Source: Protopterus annectens
Lineage: Eukaryota; Chordata; Ceratodontiformes; Protopteridae
Length of the DNA: 64,000 nt
Assembly: GCF_019279795.1 (NCBI RefSeq)
Contig: NC_056733.1
Coordinates: 1,423,912,706-1,423,976,705, forward strand
Direction of reading: 5' to 3'
The notes under the pieces were generated by a model. It was given only the letters and a program-made list of their open reading frames with translations. It was not told the origin of the DNA and did not search any database. Made by a program: the position numbers and the translations under genes. Within the stretch, counting starts at the first letter, position 1, and each line of letters begins with the position of its first letter. This document shows positions 32,692 to 45,890 of the stretch, one piece after another.

Positions 32692-34412
32692 CTATGAGAA
32701 TAGTTCGTCCCTGATCTTCAACAACACTCTGGGTAGAAGAGGAAGAGGAGGGAAGGTGTAAACTGATAGCAACATCCAAGGGAAGAACAGAGCATCCACT
32801 CTCCAAGCCCTGCTATGATGCTGTCTGATGCAAAAGAGAGGCAGAAGGTGATTGTCCAGGGAGGAGAAAAGATCCAACTGAGGTGTGCCCCAACATTGAA
32901 TGATGCTGTAGAAAACTGTCTTGTTCAGCTGCCACTCATGAGGATCCAGGGTTCGCTTGCTCAACTGGTCTGCCAAAACATTGAGCCTTCCTGGAAGGAA
33001 GTGAGCTAGGAGATGCAGGTCCAGGGATGCTGCCATGGACCAAAGATTCATGCTTTGTCTGCACAGGGGTAAGAGTGAGTCCTTCCCTGCTTGTTGTTGT
33101 ACCACATGACTGTGGTATTGTCTGTTCTAACAAGTAAGGTCCCTGGAAAAAGCAGGTGCTTGAAGGCTAGTAAGGCTTGTTGAACTGCAATCAACTCTTT
33201 TAGATTCATGTGCAGGTGCATCTGCTGGGCGTTCTACCGTCCCTGTATGCATCTGCCATCCAGGTGTGCTCCCCCAGGCATAGTCCGATGCATCTGTAGT
33301 CAGAACTGGAGTGTCAGGAGGTGTCCAAAAGGGCATGCCTCTTGTTTTGTAGACAGGCTGTTGCCCACCATAAGAACTCTGTCTGCAGAGATGGAAGCAG
33401 AGGGATCATCATATCCAGGTCCTGTGTGTGTTGACACCAAATGTTCTTGAGGTACCATTGCAATTTCCTCATATGCAAGTCTTGCATATGGAATCATGAG
33501 AATACAAGATGCCATGAATCCCAGAGCTTGCAGGTATTTCCTTGCAGGGAGCTGGGAAAGGCTTGCCAAGTCCTTGAATTAAAATGAAAGAGTTGTCCGC
33601 TTCTCCTGGATGAGATGTATCATCTGGGCGGCTGAGTTCAGACTCACTCCCAGGAATGTTATCTCCTTGGATGGTACCATTTTCGATTTTTCCTCATTGA
33701 GAGTATAACCCAGGGAAGACAGAAGAGTCTCTATGAATTCCAGATCCTTTAACAGCTGCTCCTGAGAACTTGCTTGAATCAGACAGTCGTCCAAGTATGG
33801 GTAAATCTGAATTTTCTTCTGCCTGCAAAAAGCAATGATTGGGGCCGGGCACTTTGTGAAAACGCTGGGAGCAGTAGATAAGCAGTGCAGAGAATTGATA
33901 ATGTTGCTTGCCAACTCTGAAATGAAGATACTGCCTGAAACTTTCCCTGATAGGGATGTGCAGATAAGCCTCTGAGATCCAAGGTTACCAGCCAGGAATC
34001 CTTTTCTAGCACTGGTAGCAACTGATGCAGCGTGAGCATTTTGAACTTTGGAATTACAAGAAAAGAGTTCAAAATGGAAAGATCTAGGATAGGACGCCAG
34101 GTGCCTTTTTTTTGAACTAGGAAAAGCCTGGAATAAAAGCTCTGGCCTTCCTGCTGAGCAGGAACTGATTATATTGCTCCCAGATGGAACAAAGACAAAT
34201 TTTGTTTTTCTACTTCTGCCTTTTGGTTTGGAGGAATGTCTGGGAATCCCCCTTGGGAGCTGGAAGGGTGCGGAAAGAAAACTTGTGCCCCAGGGACACC
34301 GTTCTGAGCACCCATTTGTTGTTTGTGATAGACGCCCAGACATCTGAAAAAGTTCCCCCTGAACAGGCAGAAGTTGTAAAAGGTCATTGAGAGTGCTTTG
34401 ACTGAGATGCAA
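32692..34412 (-). pseudogene. DIRS reverse transcriptase-RNase H (copy C), frameshifted
   Basis: The catalytic box IQIYPYLDDCLIQ is intact near 33785-33820, and KFKMLTLHQLLPVLEK is readable near 34030 in a different frame. Compared with copy B, 8 bases are missing at about 33883, in the ALPFGLSTAP block, which explains one frame change. RNase H remains at 33105-32692 and 33336-33127 with TTDASDYAWGS, RLNVLADQLSKRTLDPHEW and PQLDLFSS in separate frames. The enzyme cannot be made from one continuous frame here. Confidence 0.85.
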
Positions 34413-36208
34413 CCTTGGAGCTTCCCACCTTAGAAGTGGAAGCCTGCCACCGCCTAGACCTTTGAGGGGTAGCTGTCTGTCCCCTAGAAGATTTGTAACC
34501 CCCAGTACTGGAACAGTTCCTGTCTGCTGGTATCAGAAAAGGAACAACTGTTGGAAGGGTAATTCCTGCTAAAGCGAGGGGGTTGAACTTGCAGAAAATC
34601 TTTAGCAGTTTGCATGGACTTGACCTTATCCTCAATCTTCTTAAGCACCTCCTCAGCTTTGCTGCCAAAAAGATTGTCTTTATGCAAAGGTCCATCCAAA
34701 AGCTTAGCCTTGACAGGTTCTGGAAGAGGCTGTTCTCTGAGCCAAGCGTGCTTTCTAATAATAGATCCAGTAGCCGTAGCCCTACTGGACGCCTCAAGGA
34801 TGTCAAAACCACAATGCAAAGAAGGCTTATTGACCAGAGTGGCTGAATTCAACAAATCCTGCATGTCTTTACTCTCTCCTAAAAGAGGTACATTTGCAAT
34901 CTTAGACTTAATAGCCTCCAAGGTGTGCTGTTGGTACTTCAGCACATGAAAATGGCAATTGGTAGCCCTGATAGCTAGGGTGGCAGAGGTATAAACTTTC
35001 TTGCCCCACATATCTAGGTTCCTAGATTCTCTGTCCGATGGAACAAGATTTCTGGCAACAGTGGCCTTAACCCCTTTAGGGCCCTGAGAAATAACCTCTG
35101 GATCTGCCAATGGGTTCTCGAAAAGAAATAAATGAGAATCAGGGACTCTGTAGTACCTGTCAAGTTTCCTGGGAGCAGGGGGGACTGAATTTTCCAGAAA
35201 AACATCAACAACAACTTCCAACACGAGGAATAGCAAGAAGCTTATGCTGAGGTAAATCAAGAAACTCCCTAATCCATTTCTTAGATTGTGGATAATCTTG
35301 GCTTTCCCATTTAAAATGTTCCCCGAGGGTATTTAAAGTGTCAACAAAAGAGAAATCCTCTGGAGGAGAAGCTGAAGGAATGGACTCTTCTGCATCTGAA
35401 TCCTCAAAGGGAGAAAAAGCCTGAGAAAATTCCTTTTCATCAGCAGAAATGCTTGAAGAAACAGATCCTGAACAGGATAAAACCTCAGGAGAAACCTCTC
35501 TACTCCTTTTAGGAGGGTGAGGTTGAGAACCCCTGATAAGGATTAATATATCATCAGCCATTTTAACCATCTGGGATAGAGAACTAGAAGGAACTGGAGC
35601 CTGCCTTTTCACAGGCTTATGGATGGAAGGCTTACCTGCAAGCCTGAAGGACTCGGGAGGCCTGGCAACTGCTGAAGCAGCACCAGGAGTAGAAGGAAGA
35701 AGTTTGCTGTCAGATCGCAAAATAGAGGCCTCGGACCCCAGAGTCAGCTTAGCGGTACTGGCTCCAGCAGAAGAGGCGACTGGCGACAGGTCGGAAAACA
35801 AACCGGAGGCCAAAGGCCTAAGGAACTCGGACTCCATCAAGGCCTGCAGTTGCACATCTGCGGACTACAGGGACTGCAAATGCATCTCACTAGCTCCCGC
35901 CTGATGACCAACTTAGCCTCATCTGAAGACTTAGTTTTCGGAGGCCTGTCACGGTCCTTGTCCTTATGCTTTTTTGGAATATCCGAAGCCTGAAAACCAG
36001 CTGACGCCATACCCACAAACTTAGGCCAAATTCCAAAATGCTTAGTCAAAATCTTAGCCCAATGACAGATAGTATGCGGATTAAAGGAAGCACAAAGATT
36101 ACAACTGGGAACGTCGTGATCAAGGCCTAAACAGATAATGCAATAGGAATGAAAATCTCTATGGGGAATCTGCTTTCCACAGGTAAGGCAATTAACTTTT
36201 TCTGACAT
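34384..36208 (-). pseudogene. DIRS gag-like gene (copy C), in three overlapping frames
   Basis: The N-terminus (36208-35837) begins MSEKVNCLTCGKQIPHRD with the family Cys/His patch. The middle (35855-35205) is acidic and S/P-rich and ends in FKWESQDYPQSKKWIREF. The third frame (35260-34484) carries PRKLDRYYRVPDSHLF and GSIIRKHAWLREQPLPE. Each piece is long, 120 to 260 codons, so only two or three indels separate it from a continuous frame. Confidence 0.82.
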
Positions 36209-36466
36209 TCGTTACAACTTTTTGTAGTCGGAATTCAACAAAGGTAAACTGCCGACCAGCACTCGTGCATGAAAAGCTTCTGCTTTGGGCTCTGCAGCAA
36301 GGAAGACTGAGTAAGTGACGTCGGCTGCCTCCTTTTGTATCGGACGCCCTGATGTCCTTTACAACCAATGGCATTTTACTTACCTTTGGTATTCTGGCCA
36401 ACTGAGGGCTGCCGGGAGCCAGACAGCCCATTTGTTAGGACTGCAACAGTGAAACACGATGAACAT

Positions 36467-38200
36467 CAGTGGCAAAGACATGTGCCTTAGTGTTGTATGT
36501 CAGATAACAGCATGTCTTCATCTGTAGGTCACTTGACATTTATGTTGTTCATGCAGATACAAACTAATTGTTAATATTCAACCAACTATAGACATTGACT
36601 AACTCCCACTGCCTGCATAGGCATCCCCCAATATGACAATCACATTCCATTGCTGTATTAATAGTAACACTGAAAATATTTCACATTTCATAACCTTTTA
36701 GTAATACTTCATTAACTCAACCACTGTGCATCTCACAGTGATTGCTTCAGTGTCCACTGCATATACATCATGTCAACTTGCAACTGCCACCCTAACCCCT
36801 AATGCATGAATTTGTTTTCAAGAGGTATTAGAATTTGAATAGTGTTATTATTAATAAATTGTACCTTAAAACAGTTAAAATTTATGATGTGTTTATCTTA
36901 CTCAACTTTTACTTTTTTTTTTTTATCTAACACCCATTGATTTTATAGGCCCCACTAACAGGGCACTAACACATTCCATTTTGTATTAATGACAATTCTG
37001 CAAACGTTTCAAAAACGTAAGCACTTCTACATCCCACAGTGATGACTCTACAGTGAATGCGCACCAAATCAAGTGAAGTTGCAGAAGGCACCTTGCTCCC
37101 CAACACAAAGGGTATAATTTCTAACAAATTACTAGTAATATGCAAATATTGCTAACATGCAAAATTGTGTTAATAACAAGGCTGTACAGCTCAAGATATA
37201 TGCATATTACCCAACTTTTTAAAACATTTCACATATTTTAACAAGCACCTACATACATGCCTGCATATGGACAAATTTGCTGCCAACTGCATTACTGCAT
37301 TATTAAACCAAATATGACAAATTATATTACCTATTTTCCAAAACATTTCAAAATAAATACCTCAAGGAAAGTCAGTCTCATATAGATTGTTTAACATAGC
37401 ACATGTGTATTAATTCATTTCAGCTTGCAGATGATGATTTACTCTCTAATGCTGAGGTTACCACTCCACTCTTCAGATGGTAGCATTAATGCTTAAACAT
37501 TGCTAACATCATGAATGCTGGAAAAAATACAGATCTAGACCTTAAGATAAGTGCATGTTCCCAACCTCCTTTCTGTGTCTTGTAGTACCACCCTGTGTAC
37601 ACATAGCTGTGCAGAATCTCTCACTGCCAAGTTAATGAATGCACACTACTAAATTTGAAAAAAAAAGTTTTTACTTGCCATAACTGGAACATACCACTCA
37701 TAACTAATTCAGAAAGCATATGGACATGTATCATGGCAACTTTTAGATAATACATATATTACTGGTATTCATAACTACGGAAAAAGAATGCATACTTCTG
37801 GTTGCATGGATGGTACTCACTTCTTTTTGTAGGTTACTGCAACCCTGACTGGGTTGTAGAAAAATGGTCACTGTAGTAAAACGTTGATAATAATATGTAC
37901 TACTACTTGTACATTTTGCATTGCTGCCACCAGCAAATAAAATGCACGACAGTCCACTCTCAAAGCAACGCTGGGCAGGGAGAAAGATAATGCGAATAGT
38001 AATTTTTTTGCTTGATGCATATGTGAAGATATATGATGGCCGCCATCCTAGCCAGATAGAAGTTTGTTGATAATTCTGTCATTTGTAAATAATATAAGCC
38101 ATAGGCTTGCTCTCTTAAATAAGAACATTGTACTGGATGTTCAACTTCAAAAATGTAATCAAATTGCACTCTGCTGGAAAGGTGATAAGTCAAGCATTGT
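36467..38200. other. No gene recognised
   Basis: AT-rich sequence with recurring but diverged motifs (AACATTTCA, CACAGTGATGACT, TATTAAT), possibly an old tandem array. No coding potential was recognised. Confidence 0.3.
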
Positions 38201-40340
38201 ATAATTATTTGATCTCAAAACTCGGAGCCGAGATGTCTAAATGAAGGAATTCTTGCTATTGTTTTGAGACCAGAGTTAATTGCTAGAATTTACACACATA
38301 ATGTATTTTATTGCTGTAGCCTCCTGACCAGGTGCAAGATTAAAAGGGCTGCTGAGTTTCTGTTAGCCTGAGAACCAGAGAAAAATTATGTAATCTGAAG
38401 AGTCAGTAGTACTGTGTTATCAATTTAAGGACAGAGAGAGTGAGAGAGACTCAAAGCATTTTGCATTTGTCTTGAGAACATCCAACTCACTAGCACTCTG
38501 CCTGTGCTCTGTATGCAAGTAGGATCTTAAACTTTAGTGTCTCTCTTAGAAATAGCTAGGAAATAGGAAGATTAGACTAGTTTTCTGTATTGATGTCAGT
38601 ACTATTCTACTGTATTATTTTAAACATTTTCCTGTGATCTCTGAACTCTTGACTAGCACTGTATAGTAAGGAGTATTGCCTTGTGTTATTATTAAATATT
38701 TTTAAACTTTCCAACTGTGGCTGTTTTATGTAGAGAATTTAAGCTCTAGAGTACATTGCATGTACATAGTGATACTGTCCAAGCCTCTCCAAATAAGCCT
38801 TGCTGTTCATCACACTTACCATTTGGATAATAATATTGCATAGTAATAATTGGACACTGTTTGGTAAGGACTCTTTTAGTAGTTGATAAGTAAGGGTCCT
38901 GGTGGCAGTGATTACTACCTTATAGCCTGGACAGAAGGGGCACAGCTAGTGAACCTGTGCCAGCCTTCTCCAGGAGTGTCTGTGTGGTTGTATATAAAAC
39001 ATATCTCAAACTGTGTGTCAGCTACTTGGGCAGGGACATGAAGCACTGGACAGAGAGTGCTAGGAGAAAGAACTTTACATAGTGGCTTTGGACCCTGGCT
39101 AAGGACCCCACTCTATAGCTGTGCCAGTGGGGAGTCTTATTGGGGATCTGAAGCAAAATGGAAATAACAGCCCCAGACTGACTGTGACCTCTGTGTACTC
39201 TTAAGGAAAATTGTACTTTACTGTGTGTGTACTTGTTATCTTTATCAATGTGGACGGCCCTCACTGGTGTTAGTTGTGAGGATTGAGGCTCCTTGATTGC
39301 TGGGCCAGTGCACGGGCATCACAGCATATATTAACAGTGGCAGCACCTTACCACAGCCAATGAATAGGCCCATCCACATGGATGCATGCATAAATACAAA
39401 ACCCACATGAGGAAGTACAGGACAACATTCAGTACAGTTATGAAACACAGACTGTTACAAGCACAAGGCTAAAACAAAAAAACTAAATTTTCAGCAGAGC
39501 GGGTATGTTAACTGCACTGGGAAATGAAAATGGTCATACATCACAGCAACATATTGCAGCATCATGAAAAAAAGACAAACACTTATCAACCTTTACTGGA
39601 AGTTTACAGACTGAAAATGCAAATCCTTGTAAGTGTAAAAATGTGGATTCTTTAACCAGTTGTTTCTTTGCCACAGCAACATCCATTACTACTTAATATA
39701 ACTCTGAAATCACTGCAGGGAGAGAGGCAAAAAAATTTCTATATTTGCCCTTTAGGGAGATTTGCACTTTCAGTCTTCACTAACAGCCGGAGTGCTAGAA
39801 TAGTGAATACATGCTTGTGTAACTAAATGGGTAAAATGACCATAACAGCAGAACAAAACAGGCCATCAATTATTAACTGGGGTGGAGAAGTCGAAAAATG
39901 CCCAGTGATCAGCTGGTATTTTTGCCTGCTGTACAGCTCAGATGGGTTTTAAATAAAAGCAATACCTTTTTATCAAACCAGCTGCCAATCTGTTGAGTGT
40001 TTTTACCAACTACGTAACTTGACATTATCCACTGTTTTCTGCATGACAGTTTCTGCAGCAATCTGTGCATATTCTTAGCACAGAAGAAATATGGCAAGCT
40101 AAGATGTGTGTTTTTGAGCCACTCTAACAATGTTACATTACTGCCTTTAACTTCCACTCAGTACTTGCAGACGTAAAATGCCTGCATGGAACTAGGTTCC
40201 TTTATTACATTGTTTAAATAATGTTTTCAGGTGATATGTTGAACTATCTGCTAAAGTCTATGATCCTTTTTATGGCAACCAATATGGTGGGGGAAAGTTG
40301 GCTGCTGTCTGTATTCAGAATAAATGTATATATGACAGGT
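38201..40340. other. Unassigned, possibly LTR-like at 38.2-39.0 kb
   Basis: A stretch with several AATAAA-like and TATAAAA-like words and a moderately GC-rich tail after 38.9 kb could be an old solo LTR. No repeat pair, primer-binding site or TG...CA ends could be fixed. No host exon was recognised. Confidence 0.2.
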
Positions 40341-40462
40341 TGACATAAAGGTCAAGTGTTTACCTTACAGACACAAGGTACAGGGTTTGATTCTCACATG
40401 GGGTAATTGGCTAGGCTTAAAATGGCCCACAAAAGCAGGTAGCCTAGTACCAATCTATGACA
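40340..40462 (+). repeat. tRNA-derived SINE relic
   Basis: GGGTTTGATTCTC at about 40384-40396 resembles a pol III B-box (GGTTCGATTCC). The upstream AAAGGTCAAGTGTTTACC is a weak A-box-side match, and the body downstream reads GGTAATTGGCTAGGCTTAAA. No clear tail or target duplication is visible. It is not a tRNA gene, because no cloverleaf fits. Confidence 0.4.
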
Positions 40463-42955
40463 CTATGACATTTCTTAAGAGCAATTGTGCTACCCTTGGT
40501 AAACCAGCATATATTTCAAAAACATAACGTATTATAAGACTGCAAAAGATGCACCAGCACCCCACAGAAGTACTAACGTGTGGAGGTTTGGTCAGCAGTT
40601 TATAGAATGCAAAACAAAAGTCTGATTTCATTAAGGGATGCAGAGTTTTGCACCTACATTCCTCATTTACAGTCACAGCATGAACAATTTACATTCTTGC
40701 TGGTGTGCTCCAATAAATGTATACAAAAAGATCACTATACAGCTTGTATGAAGTTTCTCCAGAGCAACTAAATAAAGAAAATAAGTGAAAGCCAGCATAT
40801 GTACTACCACAGACACTGGCCTTATATACAACTGAGTAGACCATGTTGGTGCAATCACACCTTAGGTGATGTGTGTGCAATGCTGCTTAAGGCTGGACAC
40901 TATGCCAGCATGCTGCACTTAATGTCTGAGCAAACCACTTACAAAAATGGATTTTAAAGTTGTTGATTCAATACGATATTTGGTAAAGTGAGGGATTAGG
41001 GCATTATTCAATGACTAGATATGAACATGGCTTGTATGTTACAGCTGCAGAAGAATAATTTAAGGGAAATACTTTTAGTTGGAGTAAAAGTCACCATAAC
41101 ATTCAGCATATCACCCAGACACTCAAACAGTGTTAAGATGGAATGGAAGTGAGATGACATACAGACTCAAGGCAACATGACTTCAGGTATGGACTTTATT
41201 GAGCATGTTTAATGTTTACATGATAATGCTCAATGTTGCCAGTACTGACCATGTTAAACACCTTCAAGGCCAACAAGCAGTGATGGAGCCAGTAAGGCAA
41301 CAAATGGCAGGGCTTCATGAGAAGGATTCAGAAACAGTTAGAAGATATGCAAATTAAGCAGCATCTTACTGGACAACAAAGTATGAAAATGGAACCTAAG
41401 GCTTCATGACATTCTTGAGGGAAAGAAAAATTGCCTTATATGGAAGAAAGGCTGACTTTCAGTAAAGCCTGCGGTGCTGTATCATCAAAACACCTGCTGT
41501 TGCTAGAAAGGGGCGGCAGGTATGAAAATCACAGGATAACACAGCTTTCATGACAGCAAAATCAAGTGTTGTGGAAACTGTGACAATCAGGTAGGACAGT
41601 TACCACTAGTGGGGAGAATGGTGTCTGTGGAATATGAATAATCACAGCTTATTTTGAAGAGTCGTTATCAATCAGTTGCTGCAATGAGGGAGGGCAAGCA
41701 TAAAAGGACAGTCATTTAAGATGGCATCCCTTCAACAATGAAGGGTTTCTGAAATAGTTCGACAATCCTGATGTGATAAACAAAAAAAAAAAAAAGAAAA
41801 GGGATACACAGAACAAAGAGATAATGGTGCCTCTGGGGAAGTGGAAGATGAATACACTGGATGCAACAGTGATATCTGGTAAAAAAAGACTGCAAAGTTT
41901 GACATAAGCAGGTATGCTTAGAGTGGGTAACAGAGAGATACAAGCTAGCAATGTCCAAGTTGGGAAAGAAATTTTACTTGCTGCCCTTAATGGGGCCATT
42001 AAGGTGAGCTTTTACTTCCTGCATCTATTTTCTGCCAACTCCACTTGATGCTTACCATAACTTTATACATCACATCATAGGATTTTTGCATTGGGTCTTC
42101 TGTACACATTAAGAATTAGTTTTAATAACTGCAGCTTTTCAGTCTTATTATGATTAACTTGTAAATTGTTCCTGAATCAGTATGGTTTGTGTTCTTCCAG
42201 GTCTAAAATATTTAGTTGGACTATACTCTCCATATTACTGACCATCCTTTTAGAGCAGTTCTTGGTGCTAACTACAGTTTTTCCTAGAGGCATTACCTTG
42301 AGTAGTCCCTCTCAGCTATTACAATCTCCCCATGTAACTACTGGTTGTGACAACAGTGGCTGGTAATCCACCCTGTATTCCAACGTCTCATGCTTATTCT
42401 TTCTCTCCAGTTGCATATTCCCCTTGAATAACAACGTAAATGTTTTGGCTGCTTTACCGAGTGTATTTCAGCTTCAAACTAAAAACACACAGAATAGATG
42501 CAACTTATGACAGTGACTTAATATTTAGATAATGTTTAACAAGTTTATAGAGAAATTAAAGGTAAGCTAGAATAACACAAACAGGAATTGCCACTTGTGG
42601 AGACAAAGCAGGTAGCTTGGCCTTTCACCTGTATATACAGCAACATCATCCCCAATTCAGGAAGTGCAAGAGTCAAAGTAGCAGGTAGTGATTATGTAAA
42701 TTAATACATCAACTTCACCCTTAAGTGCTCACGCATTTTATGTATTTGACCCAAAGAGCCCATTTCCTCCACATCCTAGACCTATAATGGAAAATAAGAA
42801 TAAAAGGGCAGTCAATGAAAATGAGAACAAACAAAAATGAGAATGTTCTGGAGAGTAAAAAAGCAAAGTAATTTAGTACTAATACATTAATTACAATGAA
42901 TACCTTAATAAAAAGGGCAGACAATACCACCACACAGCAACAGCCACCTATGCTA
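40463..42955. other. No recognisable feature
   Basis: AT-rich non-coding sequence. Open frames are short and lack domains; a minus-strand frame at 41712-41999 encodes hydrophobic residues largely because of a poly(A) run on the plus strand. Confidence 0.35.
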
Positions 42956-42957
42956 CA

Positions 42958-43762
42958 TGTGGGATATATACTACATGTTGCACAGATACATATATGCTAC
43001 ATGTCACAGATACATATATGCCACATGTCAACGATACATATATGCTACATGTCACATAGATACATATATGCTACATGTCACAGATACATATATGCCACAT
43101 GTCAAAGATACATATATGCCACATGTCACAGATACATATATGCCACATGTCACAGATACATATATGCCACATGTCACAGATACATATATGCCACATGTCA
43201 CAGATACATATATGCCACATGTCACATAGATACATATATGCCACATGTCAACGATACATATATGCCACATGTCACAGATACATATATACTACGTCACAGA
43301 TACATATATGCTACATGTCACAGATACATATATGCTACATGTCACAAGATACATATATGCCACATGTCAATGATACATATATGCTGCATGTCACATAGAT
43401 ACATATATGCTACGTCACATAGATACATATATGCCACATGTCAATGATACATATATGCTACATGTCACATAGATACATATATGCTACATGTCGCATAGAT
43501 ACATATATGCTACATGTCACATAGATACATATATGCTACATGTCACATAGATACATATATGCTACATGTCACAGATACATATATGCTACATGTCAACGAT
43601 ACATATATGCCACATGTCACAGATACATATATGCCACATGTCAACGATACATATATGCTACATGTCACAGATACATATATGCTACATGTCACATAGATAC
43701 ATATATGCCAAATGTCAACGATACATATATGCTACATGTCACATAGATACATATATACTAAT
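42958..43762. repeat. 24/26-bp minisatellite, about 32 units
   Basis: The unit is CACAGATACATATATGCCACATGT (24 bp). It is interspersed with a 26-bp variant starting CACATAGATACATATATG and a variant with AACGATAC. Each unit contains the palindromes CATATATG and ACATGT. Open frames in all three plus-strand phases reflect the period being close to a multiple of 3. Confidence 0.96.
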
Positions 43763-45200
43763 GTTGCATAGTTACATGTGAAGATAATACAAAATTGCCA
43801 CAGAGGACATAAACAGAAAAACAGGTACACATCAAGAAACAGGATGAGGCGAAACAGAATGAAGGTATAAGGCAGGAAGCCAGACCAAATTAAGTAAAGG
43901 GAAGGGATGGGCAGAGCAACAGTGAAATCAGAAGTAAAGGTAGAACAGAAGAGAAAACAAGTAGGTCACTGACACATGCCTACATATGAAACTACAGCCA
44001 AATGTCTTTAGGTTAACAGTTCATCTGATAAATATCATGCACCCTTTGTCACATAAAAGTGTGGTTCTGATTTTCTTAAAGACACGTCTGACTTAGTATT
44101 ACCATTCTAAAATAACCAGCAAGAAACAGTGGCTTTAAAACTATAGCCTACCAAACATTATTTTGTGGGGGAAGGAGATTAAAAGATGTACTTATGACCT
44201 GAGTTACTTACAAGATTTAACTCAATCCACAGTTATCTTGGATATCCTGAATGCTGAGCAGCTTGGTTAGGAATATGAGATGTGTATAATTCATGGCTGG
44301 TGTTTCACTACAACGCAAAAGGGTAGACTGTCATGTCTGATGTGTCCATTACTTCACACATGAACAACTACTTAGCAACACTCACTAAAGGGTAGTCAGC
44401 TTAAGCATACTTGTGTTATACCATGACATGTATCCGGAGGTACTGTGAAACCATTTTTGACATGGCAAGCTCAATCTTCTCCACAGAAACAAATCTGATC
44501 ACGTGCCAACCAACTAGCTAATGGAAACAAACTGTACCAGAGTTGTACACCTGTGAAGCAGAACTCTACTTAGACAAAAGGAATGAGTTTCAACTTCACT
44601 TGTACAGATTAAAGCTGACTGTGATAAAGCATACCTACAGCTTCAAGTGATGCCATCTGTTAAAAAAGCAAAGATCCTAGAAGTAGTAAATGTATAAAAT
44701 AGTTGAAAAGACCAAGCCAAGCAGACTGCAAGGCAAAATTTATAAAATGTATTACAGCACATTGTTCTCTTAGTTTGCAGGTACATATTCCAATGGCAAG
44801 GCGGAGTCCCACATTCACATAGTTGCACTGATTATACAACTCTCCCAAAAGTGAACATTGCTAAGAGCATTACAGAACAAGGTCAGTGACTGCAGCACAT
44901 GGACACACACTATCAGAAATGCTGTACCTCTGTTTAGGCAACATTTTAGATATAATGTATCACATCAAGGTAATCCCTGGGATTCATGAAGCTTGCACCA
45001 GGTGCAGACGTAGCGTCGGCGTTCTAACACCAAAGATGGCCACCGATTCAGGTACGAGCTGTTTCCACATGCACTACCTACGTATGCTACACCCGCGCAA
45101 CTCCTCAGCCTTGTATGCTAATTACCCCATGTGCAGCAATGTAGCATGCAAATGAAGGTATGTAGAGATTCAGAAAGTGGTGCAGGCATAGTGTAAGCAA
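43763..45200. other. No recognisable feature
   Basis: Non-coding sequence. From about 44.99 kb the base composition changes to a more CpG-containing, GCATGC-rich type that continues to the assembly gap. Confidence 0.35.
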
Positions 45201-45209
45201 GCAGAAATT

Positions 45210-45230
45210 TAAACCGTAGAAAACGGTTTA
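45210..45230. other. Perfect hairpin, 8-bp arms
   Basis: TAAACCGT and ACGGTTTA flank the loop AGAAA. It lies 65 bp from a longer hairpin, which suggests palindromic termini or stem structures of a small element. Confidence 0.7.
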
Positions 45231-45295
45231 CATTTTTGCAAACATAAAACTGGAGCCATGACAGCTGACCAAACACATGTATTATATTATTAATA

Positions 45296-45329
45296 TATGC
45301 CAATGGCTAAATATATAGCCATTGGCATA
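45296..45329. other. Perfect hairpin, 14-bp arms, 6-nt loop
   Basis: TATGCCAATGGCTA (45296-45309) and TAGCCATTGGCATA (45316-45329) are perfect inverted repeats around AATATA. Complementary changes are absent, so the structure is recent or maintained. No T-run follows, so it does not look like a terminator. Confidence 0.85.
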
Positions 45330-45890
45330 AGAAAATGTACAAAATATAAAATTAACATTTAATATATATAGTCGCACTGTCGCAGCGTGGAAGCGCAGGG
45401 CAGCGGTGCGCAAAGGGGATCGCAAGGAATATATAATGATACAGAATAAAACCGCAATGAAACACATATCACGCTTTTCCCATAATAGTCAATGGCAGGC
45501 ATGCTACACCATACTCAAGGCGCAAGGGTTGCTAAGGGGCAGTGACAGTGTTATGCGCAGTTGCTAGGAATTAGTAGGCAATGCCATGCAAATGAGAGGA
45601 GTAATAGTGAATCACAGATTCCCCACTGGTGTAAGGATGCACCTCACATCTATGCGCTATAACACCGAGATGTGCCCTTGAGATAAAGATGACATCGAGA
45701 GGGGTGTGTCGCCATTGCTGTAAGCACATTGGAGCATTGCTAAACCGGTTTGCCCCTAGCTAGGCAAAGCTGCAGGATAGAGGTGTGTCGAATTGCCCAT
45801 AGCTATGCTTAGCTGTGAGTACACAAAGTAACAGAGTATGCATATGAACAGAGATGAAAACGCGCGTAAACCCAGTAAACAGGTATGCTG

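Larger units (their letters stand above)
31026..36466 (-). mobile_element. DIRS-type retrotransposon, copy C, nearly complete
   Basis: It has the same layout as copy B: gag (34384-36208), RT-RNase H (32692-34412) and recombinase (about 31560-32670) on the minus strand. The inverted termini pair over about 120 bp (31070-31192 with 36330-36460), including GCTCCCGGCAGCCCTCAGT. The left end starts AGTACAGTTGTGTAC and the right end finishes GATGAACAT. The internal region at 31362-31460 is complementary to both ends across TGTACTATGTTC. Sequence differs clearly from copy B in gag and termini, so it belongs to another subfamily. It is broken by frameshifts. Confidence 0.92.

Noticed and set aside
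38201-39000. Solo LTR of a Gypsy or ERV element
   Set aside because: Some promoter and poly(A)-like words, but no defined ends, no second copy and no primer-binding site; not supportable as a named feature.
40340-40462. tRNA gene
   Set aside because: A B-box-like word is present but no A-box or cloverleaf can be drawn; a SINE relic is more likely.
42896-43781. Open frames encoding repeats such as MSQIHICH and DTYMPHV
   Set aside because: They are translations of the 24/26-bp minisatellite in all three phases; no start context or domain.
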